NCBI GenBank assembly: GCA_024305405.1
Contig: JAKNDB010000098.1
Location: 2,073,501 to 2,137,500 of the forward strand
Reading direction: 5' to 3'
Length of the DNA stretch: 64,000 nucleotides
Source of the DNA: Dirofilaria immitis
Lineage: Eukaryota; Nematoda; Chromadorea; Rhabditida; Onchocercidae
The notes below the pieces were generated by a model, which made no database searches, was not told the DNA's origin, and worked only from the letters and a program-made list of their open reading frames with translations. Below, piece by piece: positions 13,098 to 24,114 of the stretch; positions within the stretch are counted from its first letter, which is position 1; every line of letters begins with the position of its first letter. Made by a program: the position numbers and the translations under genes.

Positions 13098-13495
13098 TTA
13101 TCGTCCCATCTGCATATCTTGTCCTCTTATACCTCTCATTCCTTTATCACCTATATCACCTTGAACTCCGATTTCTCCAGTTTCACCCGGCGAGCCATAA
13201 TGTCCAGCCTCTCCGTCCGCTCCTCGTTTTCCCATTGGTCCCTGAGATCCGTCCGGTCCTGGGTCTCCCCTATTTCCAACTTGTCCGTCTCGTCCTGGTA
13301 GCCCTGGTGGTCCTGATCCAGATGGACCGCAAGCCTGTAAATGAAATCTCTAAAAGTTATCAAAAACGCCTTGAGAAGATCCAAATGATTAAAAACTTTT
13401 CATATTTTTGTCATTTAGAAATAATTTACTAAGAAACTCACCTGAATCACGAAAGCAGCACAGATGACTAATAAGAAAATACTGAAAAGATGCAT
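13098..13495 (-). CDS. Short secreted collagen-like protein, copy B (intact)
   Basis: Two exons, 13442-13495 and 13098-13334, are joined by a 107-bp phase-0 intron with a CAG|GTGAGT donor and TTTACAG acceptor. Together they encode 96 residues. Residues 1-18 (MHLFSIFLLVICAAFVIQ) form a signal peptide, followed by ACGPSGSG. Residues about 26-91 are an unbroken run of about 22 Gly-X-Y triplets including GPPG, GLPG, GDPG and GSPG. The chain ends QDMQMGR and TAA. The single Cys after the signal peptide could cross-link chains. Nematode cuticle collagens are usually near 300 residues with Cys clusters on both sides of the triplets, so this is a miniature form. A TTTCAG acceptor 13 bases before the ATG fits trans-splicing to a spliced leader. 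This is the only one of the four well-preserved copies with an unbroken frame as written. Confidence 0.82.
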
Positions 13496-14280
13496 TGGTA
13501 CGGGTAATCTGAAATTAATTGTGCCCAATGAGTTAAAATTATAGAAACTTTTTTTAAATTTCCAAAATCTTGGTATGAAATTTTTAAGGTATTCAGGGTC
13601 CTTCAGAGAATCATTCGTAATAATAAATTTTTTACGAATTTGATCTTTCCCTTATCTATAATCAGTCCATTATTCTATGCAAATCGTGACTGATAGATCA
13701 AAATTTTAAAATGAAGTATAAATTTTGCCTGAAAGGTTATAATATTTTTGCTTATGTAGAAAATAAATCGTAGTGAATCGATTAGATTATAGAAATTTCA
13801 TCTGAATTGTTATAAATTGTCAGAAATGTAAGGAACGACTTTAAAATTTGAATTGAAATCAGTGGAATAAATTTCAGCAAAAATCACCTATTTCTATTGA
13901 GAATCGGATATCTGATATGAATCCTTCCGGAATATACGGAACAAAGAAATATTTCAAGACATTATTACGAAGTAATGTATAGAGTAAAACATGAATGACG
14001 ACAATTATTGATAGCATCTGTGAAAATTATGTGATCTCTTCGATAATTTAAAGAAAGAAAAAGAAAAATTAGTTAAATAGCAAACGATTATTGATATTCT
14101 TGAATCAGATTTCATTGAGAAAGCCTTCATCTTTTTGCTTTATTTTCCTAAGCGTAGTTTGAAATTTTGAAAACAAATTGATTATATCTGAGTAGCCATT
14201 AAAAATGATGAAATAATCTGATTATAAACATTAACAAACTGCAAGAGTTTGATTAAGGAAATTAGAATTAGAGTTTGATC

Positions 14281-14702
14281 TCTTTTCTTGCGAACGAGTA
14301 AAAACAATAGACAGAATATTTCAAGCGGCGTACATCAATACAATTTTTAATGGTATCTATTACCACACAGCACGATAAAGATATATCGTAAACTAAAGCA
14401 AAATCGAATCAAAATATCGTTGGAAAAACTACTTATGAAGAACCAAGAAAGTAAAAATGATATTTATGACAATGTTTGTAATATATATCCTAATATTTTA
14501 CAACGTACGTAGCAAGTGGCAAAATACTTCGAATTAAGGTAAAACAAATGGAAAAAATTACGTGTTTTGTATTTTGTATAATCAAAGAAATAATATAAAT
14601 CGATTATATTTGTGACAAATACTTTTTCTTTAATTTTTTAATAGCATCATTAGAAACTTTTGAAATTCCTGAAATCATTCGTAGTTTCTTTCATTTTCTT
14701 AT
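14281..14702. repeat. Duplicated block P2 (paired with 9415-9833)
   Basis: Near-identical to 9415-9833 from TCTTTTCTTGCGAACGA to TTTCATTTTCTTATT. Here it lies upstream (in the minus sense) of copy B rather than downstream of a collagen exon, showing that the block moved as a unit. Confidence 0.88.
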
Positions 14703-14704
14703 TC

Positions 14705-15760
14705 CATCTATTTTGAAACAAACTATTTAATTTTAGCGAATGGTAGAATAAAAACTGGTAAACATGAACAACAGTCGATGTTAATTCAGGCAGTATTAGT
14801 TTGCGGTGCAGTGGAAATTGAAATTATGTTTTCAACTTCCTATTGAAGTTTGCTGTTGGACTTTTTGGCAAAAAGCTAAAATTCCAGTCAATATTTTTAT
14901 TAACTGTTACTTAATTCTAAATACTGATATGCTACCCACCGTTAATTTAATTTTCGCCTAACGATTTCGTGACAAACATGTTGTTGCAAAATTGTTGTCT
15001 AAAATTATGGATAAAAAGAAAGATGTACTGTGGTACCAACTAATCCAATAGTTTTGACTAAAATTCATCCGCTTTCTCGTGCAAAAATAGACAATCAATG
15101 ATTTCTAAACAATATCCGAAACCTAAATTTTCCAAGTCATTCAGTTCAAATTATAATACTAATAATAATTTAGTTCAATATAATACTTTCCAAGTCATTC
15201 AGTTCAAATTATAATACTTTCTGCATTTTGAGAATAATGTTTCCACTGTTTCGTGTTTTAATATTTGCATGAATCCAGTGCATGTAGATCTTTTTCTAGT
15301 AGATATTATCAGTAACTGATAATTTATATAATAAGAAGTGTTGTTCCATCAAAATGAAATTATCGACACAATTTTATACCGTACGAAATATGTGGATTAA
15401 ATCATGCTCTAATGTAACATTTTAATATCCGCCAGCCATGAAGCAATTTAAAAAATTAACTCAAATTTGAAAATGATAATCACTTCAAAAGAAAAACTTG
15501 CAACAATTTGATCAGATGTCCCTTTCTTCCTATCGGAGTAGAGTCTTTCTGGATAAAATCTCTATGTCGAAAAGAACCGAACTAAATAGTTACAATGAAG
15601 AATTCTCCCTCTTTTGGGTTGCAAAAAGGTACACAAAGTTGCAAATTCTTTATTTTCACTTAAGCTCCAATTGTTGCCAAAAATAAAATCCAAACACACC
15701 AATCTCAGTGTTGGATAACTAAACCCATAATATAAGTTTCATAATACGATTATAATGAAT
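14705..15760. other. Spacer, no supported gene
   Basis: A short local duplication (TTTCCAAGTCATTCAGTTCAAATTATAATACT at 15130-15165 and 15187-15219) is present. The 62-codon frame at 15498-15686 has no recognisable features. Confidence 0.45.
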
Positions 15761-15766
15761 TATAGA

Positions 15767-15960
15767 ATTTCAGTTATATCAGTAAGAAGGTTTAATGGCA
15801 ATACCATAACTCAAAAAAGAAGAGAAAATACACCCGATTTGTGGTGGATCCAACTGACATCGTCGAAGTACTTGCTCTCAAACGGTTTGGTGTGTTTTGG
15901 ACCTCTTCTTTCGTAGGTGGGTCCTGGTTGTGAATTTAAGAGGGCCTTTGTTAGTTTATG
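15767..15960 (+). repeat. Dispersed repeat, copy 2 (diverged)
   Basis: Shares with 4655-4960 and 50545-50860 the ordered words TATCAGTAAGAA, TTTAATGGCAATACCATAAC, ATCCAACTGACATCGTCGAA, CTTCTTTCGTAGGTGGG and CCTGGTT. The neighbouring 84-codon frame (15897-16151) lies partly in the repeat and is probably not a gene. Confidence 0.45.
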
Positions 15961-16946
15961 GGTCAAAGACAAAGGCAGAGAATTTTAGCTTACAACTTTT
16001 TACAGTAAATACACATGTACAATATATATCCATTCATGTGAAATCACACAAAGAAATCATTGTCTTCTCTGATTTCCTTGTTCTATTAGCGATTTTAGCG
16101 ACCTCATATTTTCTGTCACGGAAACCTTTCGCAATTTGTTCGCTACAATGATGATGTTTTTAACAATTAAAAAATTCGTTATAAAAACACTTCCTGAATA
16201 AAGGACACAACACTTTATGTAGTGATGCATCCTTCTTTCCTTATACAAAGGTTTTCACATCTGCAGATAATCTTTAAAAAACTAACATATCTTAGATGCA
16301 TAGTGAGAAAGCTTTCAAATCTCATATAATTATGAGACGGTTACTTCTGAAAAAAAATCCTATGTAATTTCCGCTTGGATAAAAACTAATTCTGTATGTT
16401 ACTTTTCATGCAATCTACATGCTATTGCAAGCACAATCCACACATGAGCAATATATATACTCTTCATAGGATGGAAAGATCTACTGTATCAGATGGAAGT
16501 GAAGGCTCATGTTGCAAAGAATGCAAGATTCCTTCGTTCAATTGTTGCTAACAAACAATAACATATACATATCTCATGGCCACTCATTCTATTCTCGTAT
16601 TTACTGCTGAATTCAATAATCGATTCAGACTTTGTCTTTCAACAACCTATTTAATTGACTGACATCATTTGATTGATTTAAATTAGTCACGGGTGTGGAC
16701 AGTGAAAGAAGGAGGCGTAAATGACGAAGGAATAATAAAAAAGTTCATTGGTGGCGTAGTTGACATATCCAAAAAATGGATATGGAAGAAATTAACATGA
16801 CTGATAGAGCTTTTGAATTCTCAAAGTCAACTAGCTGTTCTATTAGTTAATATGTTTCAACTAACTCGTTCTCAAATTGTTCTTGATTATATATTTGAAT
16901 TTCGATTTTTGAAATTAAAAAATTGGAAAAAATGGATCAATTTTGT

Positions 16947-17700
16947 TTAGCTGTTGACAGGATATAGTTGATAGACTAAGTTGTGCAATTGATTAAATAA
17001 TTTTGTACTCATTATATTAAGGCTAAATTTAGAAATTTTGTAGTGCCAAGCTATACTGATCGTGCAGTGACCGACGCCACTTTCATTGTTATTCTTATTT
17101 CGCATTGCTTCGGAAGTCAAGATATTGCTGATTTTGATTGTTTTGATGATATGATACAAGCGACAGAATTTTCATTTGAATTTTCTATTAGTCTGAATTT
17201 TATTATAAAATTAAGGATACATATACGACTTCCTGCCGAAGAGGATATACGAATTTTACATCAGTTTACTTGAATATAATGATCAGAATATCTATCGGTG
17301 TAATGGTTAATACACTAACAGTTTGAATTAGCTTGCTTCTCATTTATAATTTTAGTTAAGTTTTACTGTGAGTTTTTCATTGGAACTTCTGACTTATGTA
17401 CAGTTACATCAATGATTATACAGGTACATTAGTGATTTTTGTTTGGTACAGGATTGTTACCGCAGTTATCTGCCGTTGAATTTGATTGCTTCGTATATGC
17501 TACTTTTTGGTGTGGAACTTCAGCATGAAGAATTGAAGGCTGTAATGTATTCATCTTGTCAAAGTTGTAAGCCAATTATACCAAGTATGAAGAATACTAT
17601 TTATCATAATTATCAACAAATAACTATGCGAGAAAGTCCCAATAGTGTAGCCGTAGAAGATAATCAGGAAGCAAAGATGCGATACGGTAACTCTAGCTGA
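16947..17700 (+). other. Two unrecognised open frames, possible gene remnant
   Basis: Frames 17043-17273 (76 codons) and 17443-17700 (85 codons) are longer than most in this AT-rich DNA and have mixed, non-repetitive composition. The second begins after an acceptor-like TTGGTACAG, starts DCYRSYLPLN, carries a CQSCKP motif and ends at a TGA. I do not recognise either and cannot join them in phase. They may be remains of a gene or chance frames. Confidence 0.25.
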
Positions 17701-18080
17701 CTATTCAATATGATCAGAATTGCAAAAGTGGGATATATTGTGAATCCCATGCAGAAGTTAGTATATTTGTATTTTAATAAGCAAGCAAATAAACAACTTC
17801 CAAATTATATTTAAAATCTTATAGAACACGATAAGAGCTTGAAAGTTTTTCTTTTTTTTGGTAAATATGAACAAAACATAGAAACACTATAATTTAACAT
17901 CGAACACTAAATTTCTTTATCTACTTTAAAAAGATTTTCTAGTTTTTTTCCTAATACTTCATCGTCCTTTTTACATCAACAATTTTTTACATAAAATTGA
18001 TGTACGTTTTTTTTTGATTTTGCCACGACAATATGAATGTATTTCATTGTGAGAGAAATGGATGAGCAAATATGCAATTT
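17701..18080. other. Spacer, nothing recognised
   Basis: AT-rich DNA between the two unrecognised frames and the conserved flank of collagen copy C, which starts near 18080. Confidence 0.5.
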
Positions 18081-18349
18081 TCGCTTATCTGCATAACTTC
18101 TGCTTGATTACGACGTTTCTGTACTCAGCGAACGATGAACAATATTTTATTATTTAATACCAACATTGATGACATTAAAACATTCTTTTCTAAAATTCAA
18201 TTTCTACATTTCAACATTTAGTAACAAATTTTATTAAAGCACTGATGATTTCAGACTTATGGACTTCCTAATTAAGAGTAACAATCCAGATAAGAAGATA
18301 GATAAGGCTGGAAGATCGCTTCATTATTTCCGACATATTGCTTTAATTG

Positions 18350-18740
18350 TCACATCTGCATATCTTGTCCTCTTATACCTCTCATTCCTTTATCACCTAT
18401 ATCACCTTGAACTCCGATTTCTCCAGTTTCACCCGGCCAGCCATGATGTCCAGGCTCTCCGTCCGCTCCTCGTTTTCCCATTGGTCCCTGAGATCCGTCC
18501 GGTCCTGGGTCTCCCTACTTCCAACTTGTCCATCTCGTCCTGGTAGCCCTGGTGGTCCTGATCCAGATGGACCACAAGCCTGTAAATGAAATCTCTAAAA
18601 GTTATCAAAAACGCCTTGAGAAGATCCAAATGATTAAAAACTTTTCATATTTTTGTCACTTAGAAATAATTTACTAAGAAACTCACCTGAATCACGAAAG
18701 CAGCACAGATGACTAATAAGAAAATACTGAAAAGATGCAT
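18350..18740 (-). pseudogene. Short secreted collagen-like gene, copy C (frame break)
   Basis: Exon 1 (18687-18740) encodes the same 18-residue signal peptide as copy B and keeps a normal CAG|GTGAGT donor. Exon 2 (18350-18579) would end GQDMQM before TGA, two codons shorter than copy B. The C-run at 18513-18515 has three C against four in copy B, so the Gly-X-Y frame is lost after GQVGS and reaches TAG about 35 codons later. The flanking 18.34-19.50 kb matches 13.09-14.26 kb around copy B. One restored base would make it coding, so it is either a fresh pseudogene or an assembly under-call. Confidence 0.8.
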
Positions 18741-19673
18741 TGGTACGGGTAATCTGAAATTAATTGTGCTCAATGAGTTAAAATTTTACAACATTTTTTA
18801 AATTTTCAAAATCTTGATATGAAATTTTTAAGTATTCAGGTTCCTTCAGAGAATCATTCGTAATAATAAATTTTTTACGAATTTGATCTTTCTCTTATTT
18901 ATAATCAGTCCATTATTCTATGCAAATCGTAACTGATAGATCAAAATTTTAAAATGAAGTATAAATTTTGCCTGAAAGGCTATAATATTTTTGCTTATAT
19001 AAAAAATAAATCGTAGTGAATCGATCAGATTATAGAAATTTCATCTGAATTGTTATAAAATGTCAGAAATGTAAGGAACGACTTTACAATTTGAATTGAA
19101 ATCAGTGGAATAAATTTCAGCAAAAAATCACCTATTTCTATTGAGAATCGGATATCTGATATGAATCCTTCCGGAATATACGGAACAAAGAAATATTTCA
19201 AGACATTATTATGAAGTAATGTATAGAGTAAAACATGAATGACGACAATTATTGATAGCATCTGTGAAAATTATGTGATCTCTTCGATAATTTAAAGAAA
19301 GAAAAAGAAAAATTAGTTAAATAGCAAACGATTATTGATATTCTTGAATTAGATTTCATTGAGAAAGCCTTCATCTTTTTGCCTTATTTTCCTAAGCGTA
19401 GTTTAAAATTTTGAAAACAAATTGATTATATCTGAGTAGCCATTAAAAATGATGAAATAATCTGATTATAAACATTAACAAACTGCAAGAGTTTGATTAA
19501 GGGAATTAGAGTATAAAAAGATATCAAAAGCAAAATGCTCTGTCTTTCCGGCTGTAAGCCAGAACCAGAGGAATACATACTTCAAAGAGAAATGAAATAA
19601 TACCAACTAAAGCTCAAGGAGGCAAAATATATTAAATACGATACTGTTTATTCAAATGAATCAAATCATATGA

Positions 19674-20072
19674 ATATGTGTTACATTTGCTCCGCAAATT
19701 TCTAATAATTTATTTGCTTCTGATTATCATGATGGAATATTGGAACAAATTTTCATACAGTCACTTTCCTCTAAGTTTATCATTGCTTATAAGATTTTTG
19801 CTTACTGGATATTGTTTGTGGTACCGATTTCAGTAATTTCCTCCATATTTAATTTTGTAATTCTATATAATGGTATTGGATATCCAATAATAACTGGCTT
19901 ATCTTTGGTAGTTTTAAAACTTATGATTTTTAATTCTTTCTTTTGGAAATGTACAACTGATAATTTATGTTTTTCTAAATTTTTAATGAATAAAATGGAT
20001 TTGAAAGGGAAAATATATAATATTTTTAGTAACGATTGCAATCATCTTTTCCATATTTTACGCATTAGTTAG
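19674..20072 (+). pseudogene. ccmB: Wolbachia-like ccmB fragment (nuclear insertion)
   Basis: The frame carries SDYHDGILEQIFIQ, followed by two hydrophobic helices (KIFAYWILFVVPISVISSIF and about residues 62-80). This order, an acidic (D/E)xxDGxLEQ motif then membrane helices, is what I know of CcmB, the membrane subunit of the bacterial haem exporter used in cytochrome c maturation. The roughly 220-residue family is represented only by its middle part, from about 19683 to about 19925. After GLSLVV the similarity stops, though the frame stays open to 20072. Nematodes have no CcmB, and filarial genomes often carry nuclear fragments of Wolbachia, so lateral transfer is the simplest reading. It has no bacterial start or partner genes here. 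The left edge lies near 19670, close to where duplication of collagen copy C ends. Confidence 0.72.
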
Positions 20073-20229
20073 TTCGGAAGTTATTGTGTCTAAGCATAAA
20101 ATAAGGTTTGCGGAATTTTTATTTTTATTTTTTTTGGTAAAGGATATATTTTATTTGATAAGGGATATATTTCTTCTGATAAAGGATATATTTTATTTGC
20201 TGAAGGACATATATCATTGTCAAATATGA
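20023..20229 (+). other. Open frame with four 21-nt repeats, possibly bacterial
   Basis: The frame first encodes a hydrophobic segment (LVTIAIIFSIFYALVSSEVI). It then has four 21-nt repeats (20136-20219) giving seven-residue units of the pattern (V/I/L)-K-D-I-F-Y-L, and stops at TGA. It overlaps the tail of the ccmB-like frame in another phase. I do not recognise it. It may belong to the same bacterial insertion or be a separate low-complexity stretch. Confidence 0.4.
20136..20219. repeat. 21-nt tandem repeat, four copies
   Basis: Units begin GGTAAAGGATATA, GATAAGGGATATA, GATAAAGGATATA and GCTGAAGGACATA at exact 21-nt spacing. Because the period is a multiple of three, all units read in one frame. 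Confidence 0.85.
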
Positions 20230-20625
20230 AATGAAATAAAGTCAGACAGTACAATAATTAAGATTTGTTAATTAACACTGTAAAAGGCTGGATTGCTATA
20301 GCTGAATTCATAGATTTATTTTAACATCTTAGACAGTGCACATATGCTTTATTAAGAAATCGAAAGATGCAAATAAAGATGGCCTTTATGCTTTTATTTG
20401 AACAAATGATTGATTTGTTTGAGAGTTACTATAATTTTTAGAGTACAAAATTTCTTAATTATTTCTTTATAATTCATCATGAAACATTTATATTCTCGAA
20501 AAATTTTCTGATATTCTTGACTAAAGATGAATCCGTTCAGGGAAGAAGTGTATGGAAAGTATAAAGTAAAAGATTTTTTGACAAAACATGCTTTTTATAA
20601 TCATATGATTGGAATAAGATTTGGA
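20230..20625. other. Spacer, nothing recognised
   Basis: AT-rich DNA between the possible bacterial insertion and duplicated block S2. I see no gene or repeat. Confidence 0.5.
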
Positions 20626-20629
20626 GCTT

Positions 20630-21990
20630 GTCGTTTTATGTTACTTCTTTGATTTGGAACGACTGAATCCATACTTCGCCGAATTTCTTCTCTTAATTTT
20701 TTTTTATCTTGGATAATTTCCACACATTGCGGTATACTTGTGATTCATTGGCTGGCAAAATTTCCTCTTTATTTTGTGATCTTTGCACTTCTTGGAAAAG
20801 TATGTTTTCTTTGAGTCTGTTATCTGAGACTGTTATTTTTGTTGAATTGGTTGAGCCGATGTTACAACAGATTTGAATTAAGGTTTATTTTTATGTAGAA
20901 CAGGAATAGAACGAAATAAGGTTTATAAAATTGATAATCGCACGGGTCACAATAACAGTACTAATGATTTAAAAATGAAATTGAAGAATTGAGGAATTGT
21001 AGGAGATTAAGACAAATTAGTTTTCCGATAATTCGTAACTGACTCGACTATTAAATTAAAGGGTTTTTAAACAGTAACAAATTGGGTGTGTAGAAAGGTT
21101 TGTTAGGTTTTTTAGCTAACACAATTGGATGGTTGGTTGGATGGCTGAGAATGTGGCGTGGGAAAATGTAAACATTCCTTCAAGATAGGAAACATGGGAA
21201 AATGTAGCGTGGGAACATGTAATTATTCTGACAAATATGTAGATTAATGTGATAAATGGCACTAATGAATCATCATAATATTTTGTAATTATTTTTATGC
21301 CAAATTTTTATTATTTTATTATTTATATGGAATTTCGTGATATTGAATTCGCGACAGAGACTGGTTAAATATTCATCGTCATTAAATATAGTTTTGTTTC
21401 CATGTATATTATACATTCAGATTCTTTTGTAAAATTTTCGAAGCAATTAATTTATGATAAACATTAATCACTTATTTTTCATTTCATCATCTGCAAGGTT
21501 TGACCAATTATGTGAATTTTATTGATTGAACCTCGAACTCTTTCATAATTAATGCTATGTAGCATTTGTCATTTTTGTTATGTTGCTATGAACTTCAAAT
21601 ATTTATCGGAACGAGCGAACTAATTCACTCATTCAAGTTCATTCCATGTATTTTGAAACTTTGTATATGGATACTACAAATTGCACAACAATGAGCTGAA
21701 GTTACGAAATTATATGTGATTAATCAAGAATTTTCAACTGAAGCAAAAGAATAGACTCAAATTATGCTATTGCAAGCATATGAATATATTTCTTTTACGT
21801 CCAAAAATTGCTTAACTTCTACGTGATTACGATATTGTTGTACTCACTGAATGATGAACAATATTTTATTACTTAATATCGACATTGATGACAATAAAAC
21901 ATTTATTAACACATTGATGATTTCAGACTTACGGACTTCCTAAAATAATTAAGAGAACATAAACAAAATAATTCAAATGAGAAAATTAAT
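20630..21990. repeat. Duplicated block S2 (paired with 11690-13060)
   Basis: Near-identical to S1, with an extra segment near 20850-20915 (around TTGAGCCGATGTTACAACAG) and a deletion near 21147. It again lies directly before a collagen copy, here D. The collagen that follows, however, is most like copy A, not B, so the block pairing is mosaic. Confidence 0.88.
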
Positions 21991-22041
21991 ATGAGTAGAG
22001 AAACTACTTTGTTGTCTCCGATATTCCATTACATATTGCTT

Positions 22042-22438
22042 TTATCCTGCCATCTGCATATCTTGTCCTCTTATGCCTCTCATTCCTTTATCACCTATAC
22101 CACCTTGAACTCCGATTTCTCCAGTTTCACCCGGCGAGCCATAATGTCCAGGCTCTCCGTCCGCTCCTCGTTTTCCCATTGGTCCCTGAGATCCGTCCGG
22201 TCCTGGGTCTCCCTATTTCCAACTTGTCCATCTCGTCCTGGTAGCCCTGGTGGTCCTGATCCAGATGGACCGCAAGCCTGAAAATGAAATCTGTAAAAGT
22301 TATCAAAAACGCCTTGAAAAGATCCAAATGATTAAAAACTTTTCATATTTTTGTCACTTAGAAATAATTTACTAAGAAACTCGCCTGAATCACGAAAGCA
22401 GAACAGATGACTAATAAGAAAATACTGAAAAGATGCAT
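22042..22438 (-). pseudogene. Short secreted collagen-like gene, copy D (frame break)
   Basis: Exon 1 (22385-22438) encodes the signal peptide, with Ser in place of the first Ala of the CAA motif, as in copy A. Exon 2 (22042-22277) would end DMQMAG before TAA. Like copy A it has the GC donor (CAG|GCGAGT), a Gly for Asp in the VQGGIG triplet and the three-C run (22211-22213) that breaks the frame. Copies A and D are therefore sister duplicates: 9.83-11.67 kb pairs with about 22.03-23.87 kb. Only the sequence beyond the stop codon differs, because D continues into S2 while A continues into P1. Confidence 0.8.
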
Positions 22439-23539
22439 TGGTACGGGTAATCTGAAATTATTTGTGCTCAATGAGTTAAAATCTTACAACATTTTTTTAA
22501 ATTTTCAAAATCTTGATATTTGAAATTTTTAAAAGTAGAAAGAATAAGAGAAGTTAAAAAGTATTCAGGTTCCTTCAGAGAATCATTCGTAATAATAAAT
22601 TTTTACGAATTTGATCTTTCCTTATCTATAATCAGTCCATTATTCTATGCAAATCGTGACTGATAGATCAAAATTTTAAAATGAAGTATAAATTTTGCCT
22701 GAAAGGTTATAATATTTTTGCTTATATAAAAATAAATCGTAGTCAATCGATTAGATTATAGAAATTTCATCTTAATTATTATAAATTGTCAGAAATGGAC
22801 AATTTTAAAATTTGAATTGAAATCAGTGGAATAAATTTCAGCGAAAAGTCACCTATTTCTATTGAGAATCGGATATCTGATATGAATCCTTCCGGAATAT
22901 ACGGAACAAAGAAATATTTCAAGACATTATTATGAAGTAATGTATAGAGTAAAACATGAATGACGACAATTATTGATAGCATCTGTGAAAATTATGTGAT
23001 CTCTTCGATAATTTAAAGAAAGAAAAAGAAAAATTAATCAAATAGCAAGCGATTATTGTTATTCTTGAATCAGATTTCATTGAGAAAGTTCTCATCTTGT
23101 TTCCTGAGTGTAGTTTAAAATTATTAAGAACAACTTGAATACAGCAATGGATATACATGCTCAAATTATGCTATTGCAAGCATATAAATATATTTCTTCT
23201 ACGTCCAAAAATTACTTAAGTTTTTTATCATTGTGAATAGAACTATTAACAAAAATATAATCTTTGTTTATCTGCATAACTTCTACTTGATTACGATATT
23301 GCTGCACTCACTGAACGATGAACGATATTTTATTATTTAATACCGACATTGATGACAATAAAACATTCTTTTCACAAAATTCAATTTCTACATTTCAACA
23401 TTTAGTAACTGATTTCATTAAAGCGTTGGTGATTTCAGATTTATGGACTTCGTAAAATAATTAAGAAAATTTAGCAACGCTTGTGTAAACAAAAATAATC
23501 CTAATAAGAAAATAGATATGGCTGGAAGATCGCTTCATT

Positions 23540-23962
23540 ATTTCCGACATATTCTATCACCTATTACTTTTATCTTCCTATTGGCATATCTTGTCATTTT
23601 ATACCTCTCACCTTTCGCTCATATCGCCTTTTTACTTGTAATTCCACTCAGACCTAGCAAACCTTAAATTCCAGGCTTTTCTTCAGCACCTTGTTTTCTT
23701 TCTGGTTCCTCACGTCCTCATGATCTTCGATCTCCGTTTCTATCTCATCCGTCTTGATTTGGTGGTTCTATCTCTCCTAGTCTCTATGATGATGAACCGC
23801 AAACCTAAAAATATAATCCTTATAAAGTTTCCGAAAAATACCTCCAGATGATTCAAATAATTAAAATCTTTTCATATTTTTCTCACTTCGAAATATCTTA
23901 TTAGGAAACTCACCTGAACTGCAAAAGCAGAATGACCAATAAAGAAGTATGGAAAAGATGCA
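23540..23962 (-). pseudogene. Decayed collagen-like gene with signal-peptide exon (copy D')
   Basis: Exon 2 (about 23540-23800) is the sister of the decayed exon at 11330-11625, with in-frame stops and broken Gly-X-Y triplets. Exon 1 (23913-23962) still begins MHLF and reads as a hydrophobic leader before a normal GTGAGT donor. It is 50 nt instead of 54, so it is out of phase. A TTTCAG acceptor precedes the ATG. This older relative shows that the family was present before the recent duplications. Confidence 0.72.
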
Positions 23963-24114
23963 TTAATACTGACAATCTGAAATTAGCTGTACACGATTTA
24001 AATTTTTGCAGATGTCCTCTCGAATTTTCAAAATTTTGATTTCTCGAAATTTCGTACGAAAAAAAAAGATGCCAAGAGATGTTCGGATTCCTTCGAAAGA
24101 TCATTTGCAACACG

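Noticed and set aside
19802..20041. Minus-strand 79-codon frame at the ccmB fragment
   Set aside because: Shadow of the plus-strand CcmB-like frame, which carries the recognisable motif.
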